A DNA stretch of 64,000 bases, taken from positions 1 through 64,000 of the forward strand of contig NZ_JANJZR010000017.1 in NCBI RefSeq assembly GCF_024623065.1, in the 5' to 3' direction. This DNA comes from Bacteroides acidifaciens. GTDB lineage: Bacteria > Bacteroidota > Bacteroidia > Bacteroidales > Bacteroidaceae. The translations under genes were made by a program, and so were the position numbers. Numbering within the stretch: position 1 is the first letter of the stretch; the number at the start of each line of letters is the position of its first letter. The notes under the pieces are model-generated. The model had not been told where the DNA came from and did no database searches. It saw only the letters and a list, made by a program, of their open reading frames with translations. This document shows positions 1-8,262 of the stretch, one piece after another.

Positions 1-17
1 TTAGACTTAATGGGCGG

Positions 18-74
18 GAAGTTTGCTATTAATAGCCAAGAGCGCAACTGTTAATACCCCTTCCGCCAACTACA
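18..74. repeat. Edge module of a dispersed intergenic repeat
   Basis: Bases 18-74 align base for base, without gaps, to 18861-18917. Both start GAAGTTTGCTWTTAATAG, continue with CAAG...TTAATAC and end CAACTACA or GCAACTACA, with differences in between. Inside each copy a TTAATA phrase recurs about 21-22 bp apart. No gene lies to the left within the window. Two such well-matched copies 19 kb apart suggest a dispersed non-coding repeat; its function is unknown. Confidence 0.6.
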
Positions 75-161
75 GACAGACGCGACAAGAAAAGCTGGGG
101 TAAGAGCTATAATATTATGACTGAAGAGAATTTAAACAAGCTCTAAAAATTAAAGGATTTT

Positions 162-668
162 ATGGCAAAAGTATTCTCATTCACCAGCGTGCTTCGTAAA
201 AACATGCTGGACAAGGAAAAACCGGATATGTATTACGCCCTGACAAAGTCGAGCGGCGAGATAGATATCGACGAGATGGCGGAACGCATCCAGCGTTCGA
301 GTACCGTGAACTGGGCGGACGTGCTCTGTGTGCTGCCTGCACTCCAGACGGAAATGATAGAGAGTTTCAAGAAAGCGGAAATCGTCCGCCTGGGTGGCCT
401 CGGTTCGTTCTATGTCACGCTGCGCAGTTCGGGCGCACTCATCCCGAAAGACGTGAAAGAAGGACTGATAAAAGGCGCCCGTGTCCGTTTCCGCCCCGGC
501 AAGGAAATCAAGAATGCGCTGAAAACGCTGGAATACAGCAAGTATAAACCCGAAAACAGCGACGGAGACAAGAACAACGGAGACAAGAACGACCCGGAAA
601 AACCGGATGGAACGCCCAACCCGAATCCGGGTGGTGATGACGGCGAGACTCCGGATCCGGCAGCATAA
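162..668 (+). CDS. HU-like DNA-binding protein with acidic tail
   Basis: 168 residues. The first ~120 residues resemble the Bacteroidota-specific HU/IHF-related family: a Lys-rich start, a helical part, a beta-arm stretch around GGLGSFYVTLRSSG and an RFRPG segment. The last ~40 residues are low-complexity Asp/Asn/Pro/Gly-rich (repeated GDKN, then PNPNPGGDD), as in many members. It is a nucleoid-type protein, presumably cytoplasmic. In Bacteroides this gene usually sits beside an N-acetylmuramoyl-alanine amidase and a tiny smalltalk gene; both follow here, the amidase only as a fragment. Family call is good; the DNA target is unknown. Confidence 0.85.
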   Translation: MAKVFSFTSVLRKNMLDKEKPDMYYALTKSSGEIDIDEMAERIQRSSTVNWADVLCVLPALQTEMIESFKKAEIVRLGGLGSFYVTLRSSGALIPKDVKEGLIKGARVRFRPGKEIKNALKTLEYSKYKPENSDGDKNNGDKNDPEKPDGTPNPNPGGDDGETPDPAA

Positions 669-691
669 CCGGCTGGCAGGTAACAAGGTAA

Positions 692-976
692 CGAACACTC
701 AACAAACTCCATTATGAGAATGCTCACTCAATAGGCATCTGTTATGAAGGCGGACTGGACTGCTGGGGACACCCGGCAGACACACGGACACCGGCACAAT
801 GGTCTTCACTATGGCAATTGGTGAACCGATTGAGAGAGAAGTTTCCCGGCTGCCGGGTGTGCGGACATCGCGACCTATCGCCCGACCGCAACGGAAACGG
901 AGAGATTGAACCGGAAGAGTGGATTAAGACGTGCCCGTGCTTTGAGGTGAAAGATGAATTTTCAGGAAAGAAGTAA
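692..976 (+). pseudogene. N-terminally truncated N-acetylmuramoyl-L-alanine amidase
   Basis: An open frame from just after a TAA at 689 to TAA at 974 encodes the C-terminal ~90 residues of the small Bacteroides amidase: NAHSIGICYEGGLDCWGHPA, then GHRDLSPDRNGNGEIEPEEW and CPCFEV. The missing N-terminal half should carry the first zinc-ligand histidine and the start, and no in-frame ATG precedes the conserved part. The second metal/catalytic block (GHRDLSPD) is intact. The break lies about 25 bp after the HU-like stop codon, so a deletion joining that spacer to the middle of the amidase is the simplest explanation. Inactive as a cell-wall hydrolase unless a non-standard start is used. Confidence 0.8.
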
Positions 977-1015
977 TTAACCATGTAACGTATCGGAAAG
1001 AAGGTGTAAAAAGTT

Positions 1016-1117
1016 ATGGCAATGAAAAAAGGACTTTGGGACATGATTCTGAGAGTAGTCATCGCAGTGGCTTCGGCAGTAGCAGGCGTTTTGGGCGCTA
1101 ATGCGATGAATGCGTAA
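1016..1117 (+). CDS. Smalltalk-family micropeptide
   Basis: 33 residues: a short basic start (MAMKKGLW) followed by one hydrophobic/Ala-Val helix ending VLGANAMNA. This size and pattern match the smalltalk proteins that accompany HU-like and amidase genes in Bacteroides. Either ATG (1016 or 1022) could start it; the second gives the more usual MKK beginning. The product is probably a single-span membrane peptide; its function is unknown. It lies 39 bp after the amidase remnant and looks intact although that partner is broken. Confidence 0.7.
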   Translation: MAMKKGLWDMILRVVIAVASAVAGVLGANAMNA

Positions 1118-1144
1118 AAGCAATTCCACCTACACTTAATCCAA

Positions 1145-1193
1145 GCGGGAGAACTGACAAACCACGGTAGCAACCGACTGACAGTTCTCCCGT
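1145..1193 (+). terminator. Hairpin after the HU/amidase/smalltalk cassette
   Basis: CGGGAGAACTG (1146-1156) pairs with CAGTTCTCCCG (1182-1192), an 11-bp perfect stem, with a smaller CGGT/ACCG stem nested in the loop. It lies 28 bp after the smalltalk stop. There is no strong T run, so it is a probable transcript end or a 3' stabilising structure. Confidence 0.55.
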
Positions 1194-1266
1194 CACTTCT
1201 CTATTATAAACAAAATCAATCCGGTCGAAACACATAGTCAAAAAAAAAAATACACAAAGCAGAGAC

Positions 1267-1923
1267 TTATGATTTCCCAAATTTCTCTTCAATCTCCTTG
1301 AGATACTCTTCTTTCTTCTTCTTGAATTTCTCCGAAAGCGGATTGTAATGGCAGATAGACACATGATTCAGACGGATTTCATCAGTCTTCTGATTCTTTA
1401 GTTCCAATTGTTCCTCTTCAGAAACACGACGAACATGAGTGCCCTTGAACAAATGATACTTTGACGTGTTTCTTAGTTCATGGACAAACTTCTTCTTTAT
1501 GCGCCGAATCACTTGCATTTCTCTCCACGAATAAGGTTTATTTCTTCCTTCATTCACGAAATAACAGTTCAACTTGTTTTCCAACTCACGCAAACAGCAC
1601 AAACGGGAAGAAACACTAAAAGGATTTTCAGCCGGAAGTTCCAATCTGAAGAATTCCACCCGTCCCCAAAATACAAGGTCACACTTTGCAAACTTGCAAA
1701 AAAAGCAAGGGCGGGGCAAATCACCTTGAAGCAAAGAAGACAACGACTTTATAATCCGCGTGAGAATCTCCTGTTCCACACACGAGTAAGGTTGTTCCAC
1801 CTGACGGAAGAAATGTCCATAAGTACTTGCCAGCATTTCTTCTACATTTGACAAACGGCGCAAGCGCGACCCTTTACAAAGGGAGTGTCCGCTCAACGGA
1901 CAAACGACGTAGTCTTTTTTCAT
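1267..1923 (-). CDS. Conserved Bacteroides protein of unknown function (cysteine-rich)
   Basis: 218 residues when started at the MKKDYVVCP methionine; the reading frame also allows MQLNFNMLV upstream, but MKK looks the natural start. Visible features are paired cysteines (CPLSGHSLCKG near the start, CFFCKFAKC around residues 90-100, then SSRLCCLRE), a basic middle (RRIKKKF) and a Lys/Glu-rich helical end. The Cys spacing suggests a metal-stabilised fold. It resembles short Bacteroides-only families such as DUF6078, but I cannot confirm the family. It stands alone and converges on the HU cassette. Confidence 0.6.
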   Translation of the reverse strand: MKKDYVVCPLSGHSLCKGSRLRRLSNVEEMLASTYGHFFRQVEQPYSCVEQEILTRIIKSLSSLLQGDLPRPCFFCKFAKCDLVFWGRVEFFRLELPAENPFSVSSRLCCLRELENKLNCYFVNEGRNKPYSWREMQVIRRIKKKFVHELRNTSKYHLFKGTHVRRVSEEEQLELKNQKTDEIRLNHVSICHYNPLSEKFKKKKEEYLKEIEEKFGKS

Positions 1924-2301
1924 AACCAACATATTAAAATTAAGTTGCACAGTAATTTATTTCTCTATATTAAAACTCGAAAGCCGTGTTGGAAAGATAT
2001 GCATTTACCCCTATTCCGCAACATTGGTTGCAATACATAAAAAAAGAGTGTTTATGATTGATTCTTTTTCCACTTTTGTATAGAATTTAAGAAAATAATT
2101 TCCGACTTTTGCAGTTGACGTAAGAGGAAAGCGTATCGGTTCATGTCTGATTTCGAGAAAAGAGACAGGCAGAAAGCAAACACTTCACAAGTTAAAATCA
2201 GAAAAAAGTTCTCCAAAAATGGAAAACTTTCTGTATCAGCAAGAAAGAAAAGTTTCCCGAAATTTAATGTTAAAAGCTAACCGGAGTATTGGATTATCTT
2301 C
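1924..2301. other. Gene-free, AT-rich spacer upstream of nrdD
   Basis: About 380 bp with no supported gene. It holds only A-rich runs and small local palindromes (e.g. CAACATTGGTTG near 2021). It must contain the promoter of the minus-strand gene ending at 1267, but no clear -7 box is visible for it. Confidence 0.4.
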
Positions 2302-2309
2302 TATCTTTG
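2302..2309 (+). promoter_or_regulatory. -7 box of the nrdDG transcript
   Basis: TATCTTTG matches the Bacteroides -7 consensus TAnnTTTG. It lies about 7 bp before the first paired base of the riboswitch, where transcription should start. No clear TTTG -33 box is seen. Confidence 0.6.
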
Positions 2310-2314
2310 TACCC

Positions 2315-2480
2315 GTTTTCGGAGCTAAAAAGAGGTTTAGTCAATGAGGGAACGCTGTGCAAATCGGCGACAGTACCCGCTGCTGTAATTCTCTGTGAAT
2401 CCGCACACTATGTCACTGCACCGGTAGGTGTGGGAAGGCGCTGCGAGGGAGGGATAAGTCAGAAGACCTGCCGGAATCGG
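2315..2480 (+). promoter_or_regulatory. Cobalamin (B12) riboswitch controlling nrdDG
   Basis: The leader holds the hallmark B12 box AAGTCAGAAGACCTGCC at 2456-2472. Upstream it has the GAGGGAAC...GTGCAAATC...ACAGTACCCGCTGCTGTAA core and the GTGGGAAGGCG block of cobalamin aptamers. A closing helix TTTTCGG (2316-2322) with CCGGAAT (2471-2477) frames it. The nrdD start is only ~40 bp beyond, so control is probably at ribosome access. Known logic: adenosylcobalamin binding lowers expression. Here it would repress the B12-independent anaerobic reductase when B12 is present. Confidence 0.9.
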
Positions 2481-2519
2481 AATAAACCATATTATTAATC
2501 ACTTTCGGGAGTTAAAGTT

Positions 2520-4913
2520 ATGAACTACGCGGAAATTTGTATCATCAAACGTGATGGCAAAAGAGAAGATTTCTCTATCAGTAAAATCAAGAATGCAATC
2601 AGCAAGGCATTCAGTGCAACGGGGATTCAGGATGAACAGCAGTTGGTGGCTGACATCACGATGAATGTAATCAGCCAGTTTGCCACTCCTACGATTACCG
2701 TAGAGGAGATTCAGGATTTAGTGGAAAAGGCATTGATGAAGGTGCGGCCGGAAGTAGCGAAGAAGTATATCATCTATCGCGAATGGCGGAATACGGAGCG
2801 GGACAAGAAAACCCAGATGAAGCACGTGATGGACGGCATTGTCGCTATCGACAAGAACGACGTCAACCTGAGCAACGCCAACATGAGCAGCCACACACCT
2901 GCCGGACAGATGATGACTTTCGCATCTGAAGTGACCAAAGATTATACTTATAAATATCTGTTGCCGAAACGTTTTGCCGAAGCGCACCAGTTGGGCGACA
3001 TTCATATCCATGACCTGGATTATTATCCGACCAAGACGACAACTTGCATCCAGTATGACATGGACGACCTCTTCGAACGAGGATTCCGCACAAAGAACGG
3101 CAGCATCCGTACTCCGCAAAGCATCCAGAGCTACGCGACATTGGCTACTATCATTTTCCAGACCAACCAGAACGAGCAGCACGGCGGACAGGCGATTCCC
3201 GCTTTCGACTTCTTCATGGCGAAAGGGGTGGCCAAGTCTTTCCGCAAGCATCTGGCTTCGTTCATCAATTTCTATATGGCGATGGAGAACGGCAGTCAGG
3301 CGGATGAGAAGGCAATCCGCACGTTGATTAAGGAGTATCTGCCGTCTATCAAGCCTACCGAGGCGGAACGCGAGACGCTGCGCATCGCGTTGATAGCCCT
3401 GCAAATCATTATAGACAAGGAACACCTGACACGCATCACGGAGAAGGCATACCAGCAGACCCGCAAGGATACGCATCAGGCGATGGAAGGATTTATCCAC
3501 AACCTGAACACGATGCACTCACGCGGCGGTAACCAGGTGGTGTTCAGTTCTATCAATTACGGTACGGACACTTCTGTAGAAGGCCGTATGGTGATTGAGG
3601 AATTGCTGAAAGCTACCATCGAGGGCTTGGGCACACGGGGCGAGGTGCCTGTATTCCCGATTCAGATTTTCAAGGTGAAGGACGGTGTGTCTTACTCAGA
3701 AAAGGACTTTGAGAAAGCAATGAAAGCGGAGAATATAGAGGAAGCGATGAAGGACAGTTACGAAGCTCCGAACTTTGACCTGTTGCTGAAGGCTTGCCAG
3801 ACTACCGCAAAAGCGTTGTTCCCGAACTTCATGTTCCTCGATACGCCTTTCAACACGAACGAGAAATGGAAAGCGGACGACCCGAAACGTTATATCTACG
3901 AATTGGCGACAATGGGCTGTCGTACACGTGTGTTTGAGAATGTGGCGGGAGAAAAATCGTCTTTAGGACGCGGCAATCTTTCTTTCACCACGCTGAACAT
4001 GCCGAGACTGGCTATCGAAGCCCGTATCAAGGCGGAGAGCCTGATAGAGGACGAACGCAACACGGATGCTATCGAGCAGAAAGCGAAAGAGATTTTCATC
4101 GAATCCGTACACAATATGGCTGCGCTGGTAGCCGACCAACTTTACGAACGTTACCAATATCAGCGTACGGCACTGGCACGCCAATTCCCGTTCATGATGG
4201 GAAACAACGTATGGAAAGGTGGCGCAGAGCTGAATCCGAACGAGCAGGTAGGCGATGTATTGCGCAGCGGTACGTTGGGAATCGGCTTTATCGGCGGACA
4301 CAATGCGATGGTGGCTCTTTACGGTAAAGGACACGGTCACAGCCAGAAGGCATGGGACACGCTGTATGAAACCGTGATGGAAATGAACAAGGTAGCGGAC
4401 GAATACAAGGAGAAATACAACTTGAACTATTCGGTACTGGCCACTCCTGCCGAGGGGCTTTCCGGACGTTTCACGAAGATGGACCGCCGGAAATACGGAA
4501 AAATCCCCGGAGTGACAGACCGTGACTATTATGTGAACTCATTCCACGTAGACGTGAAAGAACCTATCAGCATCGTCGAGAAAATCAAGCGGGAAGCTCC
4601 TTTCCACGCCATCACCCGTGGCGGACACATCACGTATGTGGAGCTGGACGGTGAAGCGCAGAAGAATGTGCGTGCCATCGCCAAAATCGTGAAAGTGATG
4701 CATGACGAAGGAATCGGTTACGGCTCTATCAACCATCCGGTAGACACTTGCCACAACTGCGGTTACAAAGGGGTGATTTTCGACAAATGCCCTGTCTGCC
4801 AAAGTGAAAACATTCTCCGTATGCGCCGCATCACCGGTTATCTGACGGGCGACTTGAGCTCTTGGAACTCTGCCAAACGGGCGGAAGAGAAAGACCGCGT
4901 AAAGCACTTGTAG
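2520..4913 (+). CDS. nrdD: Anaerobic (class III) ribonucleoside-triphosphate reductase
   Basis: 797 residues. It reduces ribonucleoside triphosphates to deoxy forms during anaerobic growth, using a glycyl radical installed by NrdG. An ATP-cone regulatory domain fills roughly residues 3-95 (IKRDGKREDFSISKIKNA). The C-terminus has the zinc site with Cys744, 747, 757 and 760 (CHNC...CPVC) and the radical glycine at 773 in RRITGYL. Length is normal for the Bacteroides form. nrdG follows 33 bp later, so the two are co-transcribed behind the cobalamin riboswitch. No defect seen. Confidence 0.97.
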   Translation: MNYAEICIIKRDGKREDFSISKIKNAISKAFSATGIQDEQQLVADITMNVISQFATPTITVEEIQDLVEKALMKVRPEVAKKYIIYREWRNTERDKKTQMKHVMDGIVAIDKNDVNLSNANMSSHTPAGQMMTFASEVTKDYTYKYLLPKRFAEAHQLGDIHIHDLDYYPTKTTTCIQYDMDDLFERGFRTKNGSIRTPQSIQSYATLATIIFQTNQNEQHGGQAIPAFDFFMAKGVAKSFRKHLASFINFYMAMENGSQADEKAIRTLIKEYLPSIKPTEAERETLRIALIALQIIIDKEHLTRITEKAYQQTRKDTHQAMEGFIHNLNTMHSRGGNQVVFSSINYGTDTSVEGRMVIEELLKATIEGLGTRGEVPVFPIQIFKVKDGVSYSEKDFEKAMKAENIEEAMKDSYEAPNFDLLLKACQTTAKALFPNFMFLDTPFNTNEKWKADDPKRYIYELATMGCRTRVFENVAGEKSSLGRGNLSFTTLNMPRLAIEARIKAESLIEDERNTDAIEQKAKEIFIESVHNMAALVADQLYERYQYQRTALARQFPFMMGNNVWKGGAELNPNEQVGDVLRSGTLGIGFIGGHNAMVALYGKGHGHSQKAWDTLYETVMEMNKVADEYKEKYNLNYSVLATPAEGLSGRFTKMDRRKYGKIPGVTDRDYYVNSFHVDVKEPISIVEKIKREAPFHAITRGGHITYVELDGEAQKNVRAIAKIVKVMHDEGIGYGSINHPVDTCHNCGYKGVIFDKCPVCQSENILRMRRITGYLTGDLSSWNSAKRAEEKDRVKHL

Positions 4914-4946
4914 AAGTTGAGTTATAGTTTCTTATTCTAATTTGCA

Positions 4947-5435
4947 ATGACAACTCTCAATTCTCCACTCTCCACTCTCCACTTATTAGGGACTTATCCC
5001 GAAACGATAGTGGACGGTGCAGGTATTCGGTATTCTATTTACCTTGCCGGATGCTCTCATCATTGCCACGGTTGCCACAACCCGGAAAGTTGGAATCCGA
5101 AGGCGGGGGAACCGTTGACGGAAGAGAGAGTTTCATCTATCATCAGAGAAATTCAGGCGAATCCGTTGCTGGACGGAGTGACTTTCTCCGGTGGGGACCC
5201 TTTTTTTCATCCGGAAGCGTTCCTGTTGCTTGCCAAGCGGGTGAAAGAAGAGACGGGGATGAACGTGTGGTGCTACACCGGTTATACGTATGAGGAGATT
5301 CAGGCGGAACCGCGGTTGAAGGCTATTCTTCCTTACATTGACGTGTTGGTGGACGGACGTTTCGAGCAGTCGCTCTTTTCTCCTTATCTGTCATTTCGTG
5401 GTAGCAGCAATCAGCGGATTCTGAAATTAAAGTAA
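4947..5435 (+). CDS. nrdG: Anaerobic ribonucleotide reductase activating protein (radical SAM)
   Basis: 162 residues. It uses a [4Fe-4S] cluster and S-adenosylmethionine to make the glycyl radical on NrdD. The cluster cysteines are Cys36, 40 and 43 in CSHHCHGC, followed by the SAM-contact FSGGDPF. Conserved sequence begins at about residue 15 ([20 protein letters not shown]). The first ~12 codons ([10 protein letters not shown]) come from a TCTCCACTCTCCACTCTCCA direct repeat that looks inserted over the normal start, so the N-terminus is atypical although the frame is intact. Confidence 0.95.
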   Translation: MTTLNSPLSTLHLLGTYPETIVDGAGIRYSIYLAGCSHHCHGCHNPESWNPKAGEPLTEERVSSIIREIQANPLLDGVTFSGGDPFFHPEAFLLLAKRVKEETGMNVWCYTGYTYEEIQAEPRLKAILPYIDVLVDGRFEQSLFSPYLSFRGSSNQRILKLK

Positions 5436-5497
5436 TTCCGAAGTTGAGGTACCCAAAACAGTTGTATGATTGTCTTGGGTACTGTTACAGCATAAGT

Positions 5498-5580
5498 GGA
5501 AAGTTCGGTAAGAAGGAAAGTTCTATAAAAGAAAAGTTCTGTAAAAGAGAAATTCTGTAAGAAGAGAAGATTCAGACAAA
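5498..5580. repeat. Five degenerate 16-17 bp tandem repeats after nrdG
   Basis: Five consecutive copies of a GAAAGTTCTGTAARA-like unit start at 5498, 5515, 5531, 5547 and 5564. They lie between the nrdG stop and the hairpin at 5599. There is no coding capacity. Confidence 0.65.
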
Positions 5581-5598
5581 CTGAATTGAAAAAAAGAA

Positions 5599-5657
5599 AG
5601 GCACGGATTTCACGGTTCTCAGTCATTAAATCAGCTAAAACCGTGAAATTCGTGCCT
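5599..5657 (-). terminator. Long convergent hairpin between nrdG and rseP
   Basis: AGGCACGGATTTCACGGTT (5599-5617) pairs with AACCGTGAAATTCGTGCCT (5639-5657): 19 bp with a single G-T wobble. It sits between convergent genes and can end both transcripts. The CACGGATT/CACGGTT wording recurs in the hairpin at 9189-9239, so it belongs to a dispersed palindrome family. Confidence 0.7.
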
Positions 5658-5675
5658 AAACCTATTTTATAAAGG

Positions 5676-7031
5676 TTAGAAGAAGAATCTCAATATATCA
5701 TTGAAGTTTGCCCAAATCAGCAGACCGAAAAGTAAAACCATACCGGTCATCTGGGCGTATTCCATGAATTTGTCGCTCGGTTTGCGACGGGCTATCATCT
5801 CGTATAAGAGGAAGAGCACGTGACCGCCGTCCAAGGCAGGAATAGGCAGAATGTTCATGAAAGCCAGGATAATGGAAAGGAAGGCTGTCATGTACCAGAA
5901 CTGATGCCAGTCCCACGTTGCGGGGAAGATGCTTCCGATAGTTCCGAAGCCGCCCAGTTGCTTGGCTCCTTCTTTGGAGAAGAGATATTTCATATTGCCG
6001 ACGTAGCCTTTCAAGGTCTTCACACCAAGGGAAACGCCTGCGGGAAAGGATTCGAGGAAAGTATACTGTTTCTCCACCATTGGCAGCAGACGGTCTGTCA
6101 TCAGGCAGGCGGTTACTCCCATCATGTAGGCGGAGTCGACACGCATAGTCAAGGTGTCCGTTACGCCGCCACGTACATAAGTAAGGGTGATGAGACGAGG
6201 GTCGATGCTGTCTTTGAGCATAGTTGCTTCGTTTTTCTTACGTTCCGCCATCATTTGCCTGAAGTCGGAGAAAGAAATCGGTGTCCCGTTCAAGGCGATG
6301 ATGCTGTCTCCCGGCAGGATGCCAGCTTGTGCGGCAGGAGAGTTTACCATTACGCTGTCTACAACATACGGGAAACGGTAGGATGCAAAGCGGACGCTGT
6401 CTGCCAAAAGGCGTTGCATCAAGTCTTCGGGAATATAGACAGAGGCTTTCGCACCGTTGCGAAGCACGCTTACTTCACGGGCATCGGCAATCTGGCTCAA
6501 CATATCGCCGTCATAACGTTCGAAGGGAACACCGTCGGCAGAGAGCAGTATGTCACCGTCCTGGAAGCCGACTGCCTTGGCTGTCTCGTTGAAGTCCATA
6601 CCGAGCGGGGCTTCCTGTACCTTTATATATTGGTCGCCCCAGGCGAACAGAATCATCGAGTAGATGAACAGTGCCAGCAGGAAGTTGAACAGTACGCCGC
6701 CTACCATAATCAACAGGCGTTGCCATGCAGGTTTGGAGCGGAACTCCCACGGTTGTTCGGGCTGTTTCATCTGTTCGGTATCCATCGACTCGTCAATCAT
6801 ACCGGCTATCTTCACGTAACCGCCCAACGGCAACCAGCCTACAGCATATTCAGTATCACTTTTCTTGGGTTTGAACTTAAAAAGGGTGAACCAAGGGTCA
6901 AAGAATAAGCTGAATTTTTCTACACGCACCTTAAACAAGCGGGCAAAGAGAAAATGCCCGCCTTCATGAATGATGACGAGCAGCGAAAGGCTCATTATCA
7001 ATTGCAGGGCACGAATCAAAAATGTTTCCAT
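5676..7031 (-). CDS. rseP: RseP-family site-2 intramembrane metalloprotease
   Basis: 451 residues. It is an inner-membrane zinc protease that cleaves transmembrane segments, typically of anti-sigma factors or signal-peptide remnants. The catalytic HEGGH is at residues 22-26 in the first membrane helix. Two periplasmic PDZ-like segments occupy the middle (e.g. SPAAQAGILPGDSIIALNG). The second metal motif LDGGH is near residues 400-404 inside NILPIPALDGGH. It is the last gene of the minus-strand operon beginning at tsaB and lies 44 bp after dxr, with a strong hairpin beyond it. Confidence 0.95.
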   Translation of the reverse strand: METFLIRALQLIMSLSLLVIIHEGGHFLFARLFKVRVEKFSLFFDPWFTLFKFKPKKSDTEYAVGWLPLGGYVKIAGMIDESMDTEQMKQPEQPWEFRSKPAWQRLLIMVGGVLFNFLLALFIYSMILFAWGDQYIKVQEAPLGMDFNETAKAVGFQDGDILLSADGVPFERYDGDMLSQIADAREVSVLRNGAKASVYIPEDLMQRLLADSVRFASYRFPYVVDSVMVNSPAAQAGILPGDSIIALNGTPISFSDFRQMMAERKKNEATMLKDSIDPRLITLTYVRGGVTDTLTMRVDSAYMMGVTACLMTDRLLPMVEKQYTFLESFPAGVSLGVKTLKGYVGNMKYLFSKEGAKQLGGFGTIGSIFPATWDWHQFWYMTAFLSIILAFMNILPIPALDGGHVLFLLYEMIARRKPSDKFMEYAQMTGMVLLFGLLIWANFNDILRFFF

Positions 7032-7075
7032 GTTTATTATTTACTATTTTACTGTTACAAATTACTAATCATTGC

Positions 7076-8260
7076 TCAGAAACTTTGCCGACTCACCAGT
7101 TCGGAAGCAATTCTCCGTGCTTCCGCATCGGTGGCTACATAGTCATCGTATGTGGGGTTGGCTATAAACATAGCTTGCTCCATTGTCTTCTCTATCACGT
7201 GGCTCATGCCGAGGAAGCTGATGCCGTCTTTGAGGAAAGAGGCTACCACCACTTCGTTGGCGGCATTGACGATGCAGGGCATATTGCCGCCTCTGTGCAT
7301 GGCTTCATAAGCCAGGGCGAGGTTGCGGAACCGCTCCGTATCCGGCTGTTCGAACGTCAGGCTGGTGCACTTGGCAAAGTCGAGACGGTCGAAAGTGGAG
7401 TTGATACGGTCGGGATAAGAGAAAGCGTACTGAATGGGCAGACGCATATCGGGCATGCCCAACTGTGCTTTCACCGCGCCATCTTCAAACTGCACCATCG
7501 AGTGAATGACGGACTGCGGATGCACCACTACTTCAATCTGGCTGGGCCGGACGCCAAACAGCCATTTGGCTTCTATCACCTCAAAGCCTTTGTTCATCAT
7601 GGATGCGGAGTCGATGGTTATCTTCGCTCCCATCTCCCAGTTGGGATGTTTCAGGGCTTGTGTCTTGGTCACTGACTTGAGTTGCTCTAACGTGCAAGTA
7701 CGGAAAGGACCGCCCGAAGCGGTAAGTATTACTTTCTCTATCGGGTTGCCTACCTCTCCTGCCAAACACTGGAATACGGCGGAATGTTCGGAATCTACCG
7801 GCAGAATCGGTGTGCGGTATTGCTGTGCCAGCTGATTTATCAGTTCACCGGCCACGACCAGCGTCTCTTTGTTTGCCAGCGCGATGGCCTTCCGGGCACG
7901 GATGGCATTGATGGTCGGTTTCAGTCCGGCATAGCCTACCATGGCCGTTAGTACCATGTCGATAGGTGCGGCTTCTACAATCTGGCAGATAGCATCGGTC
8001 CCTGCGTACACTTTGATGGGCAGGTCGCTCAATGCTTCCTTCAGTTCGGGATACTTTGCCTCGTTGGCTATCACGACTACTTCCGGTTGAAACTTACGTG
8101 CCTGGGCAATAAGGAGTTCGACGCGGTTGTTGGCTGTCAGCGCATAGGCTTCGTACAGGTCGGGATGTTCCTCAATGACCTGCAATGCCTGTGTGCCGAT
8201 AGAGCCGGTAGAGCCTAAGATGGCTATCTGTTTCTTCTTTTTATTCGTTTCTATATTCAT
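7076..8260 (-). CDS. dxr: 1-deoxy-D-xylulose 5-phosphate reductoisomerase
   Basis: 394 residues from MNIETNKKKK; an upstream in-frame methionine exists but would overlap the preceding gene. The enzyme converts DXP to MEP with NADPH, the committed step of the non-mevalonate isoprenoid pathway. The NADPH loop is ILGSTGSIGTQ near residues 14-24; catalytic-domain blocks include VDSEHSA, TASGGPFR, MGAKITIDSA and MNKGFEVIEA. It is only 2 bp from the mepM stop. ispH for the same pathway is elsewhere in the window (52.6 kb). Confidence 0.97.
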   Translation of the reverse strand: MNIETNKKKKQIAILGSTGSIGTQALQVIEEHPDLYEAYALTANNRVELLIAQARKFQPEVVVIANEAKYPELKEALSDLPIKVYAGTDAICQIVEAAPIDMVLTAMVGYAGLKPTINAIRARKAIALANKETLVVAGELINQLAQQYRTPILPVDSEHSAVFQCLAGEVGNPIEKVILTASGGPFRTCTLEQLKSVTKTQALKHPNWEMGAKITIDSASMMNKGFEVIEAKWLFGVRPSQIEVVVHPQSVIHSMVQFEDGAVKAQLGMPDMRLPIQYAFSYPDRINSTFDRLDFAKCTSLTFEQPDTERFRNLALAYEAMHRGGNMPCIVNAANEVVVASFLKDGISFLGMSHVIEKTMEQAMFIANPTYDDYVATDAEARRIASELVSRQSF

Positions 8261-8262
8261 TA

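Noticed and set aside
2289-2498. 69-codon frame upstream of nrdD
   Set aside because: It is the translation of the cobalamin riboswitch; RNA motifs explain the conservation.
5820-6908. 362-codon plus-strand frame over rseP
   Set aside because: Antisense shadow of a gene with clear protease motifs; no family resemblance.
7022-7675. 217-codon plus-strand frame over dxr
   Set aside because: Antisense shadow; dxr motifs are complete on the other strand.
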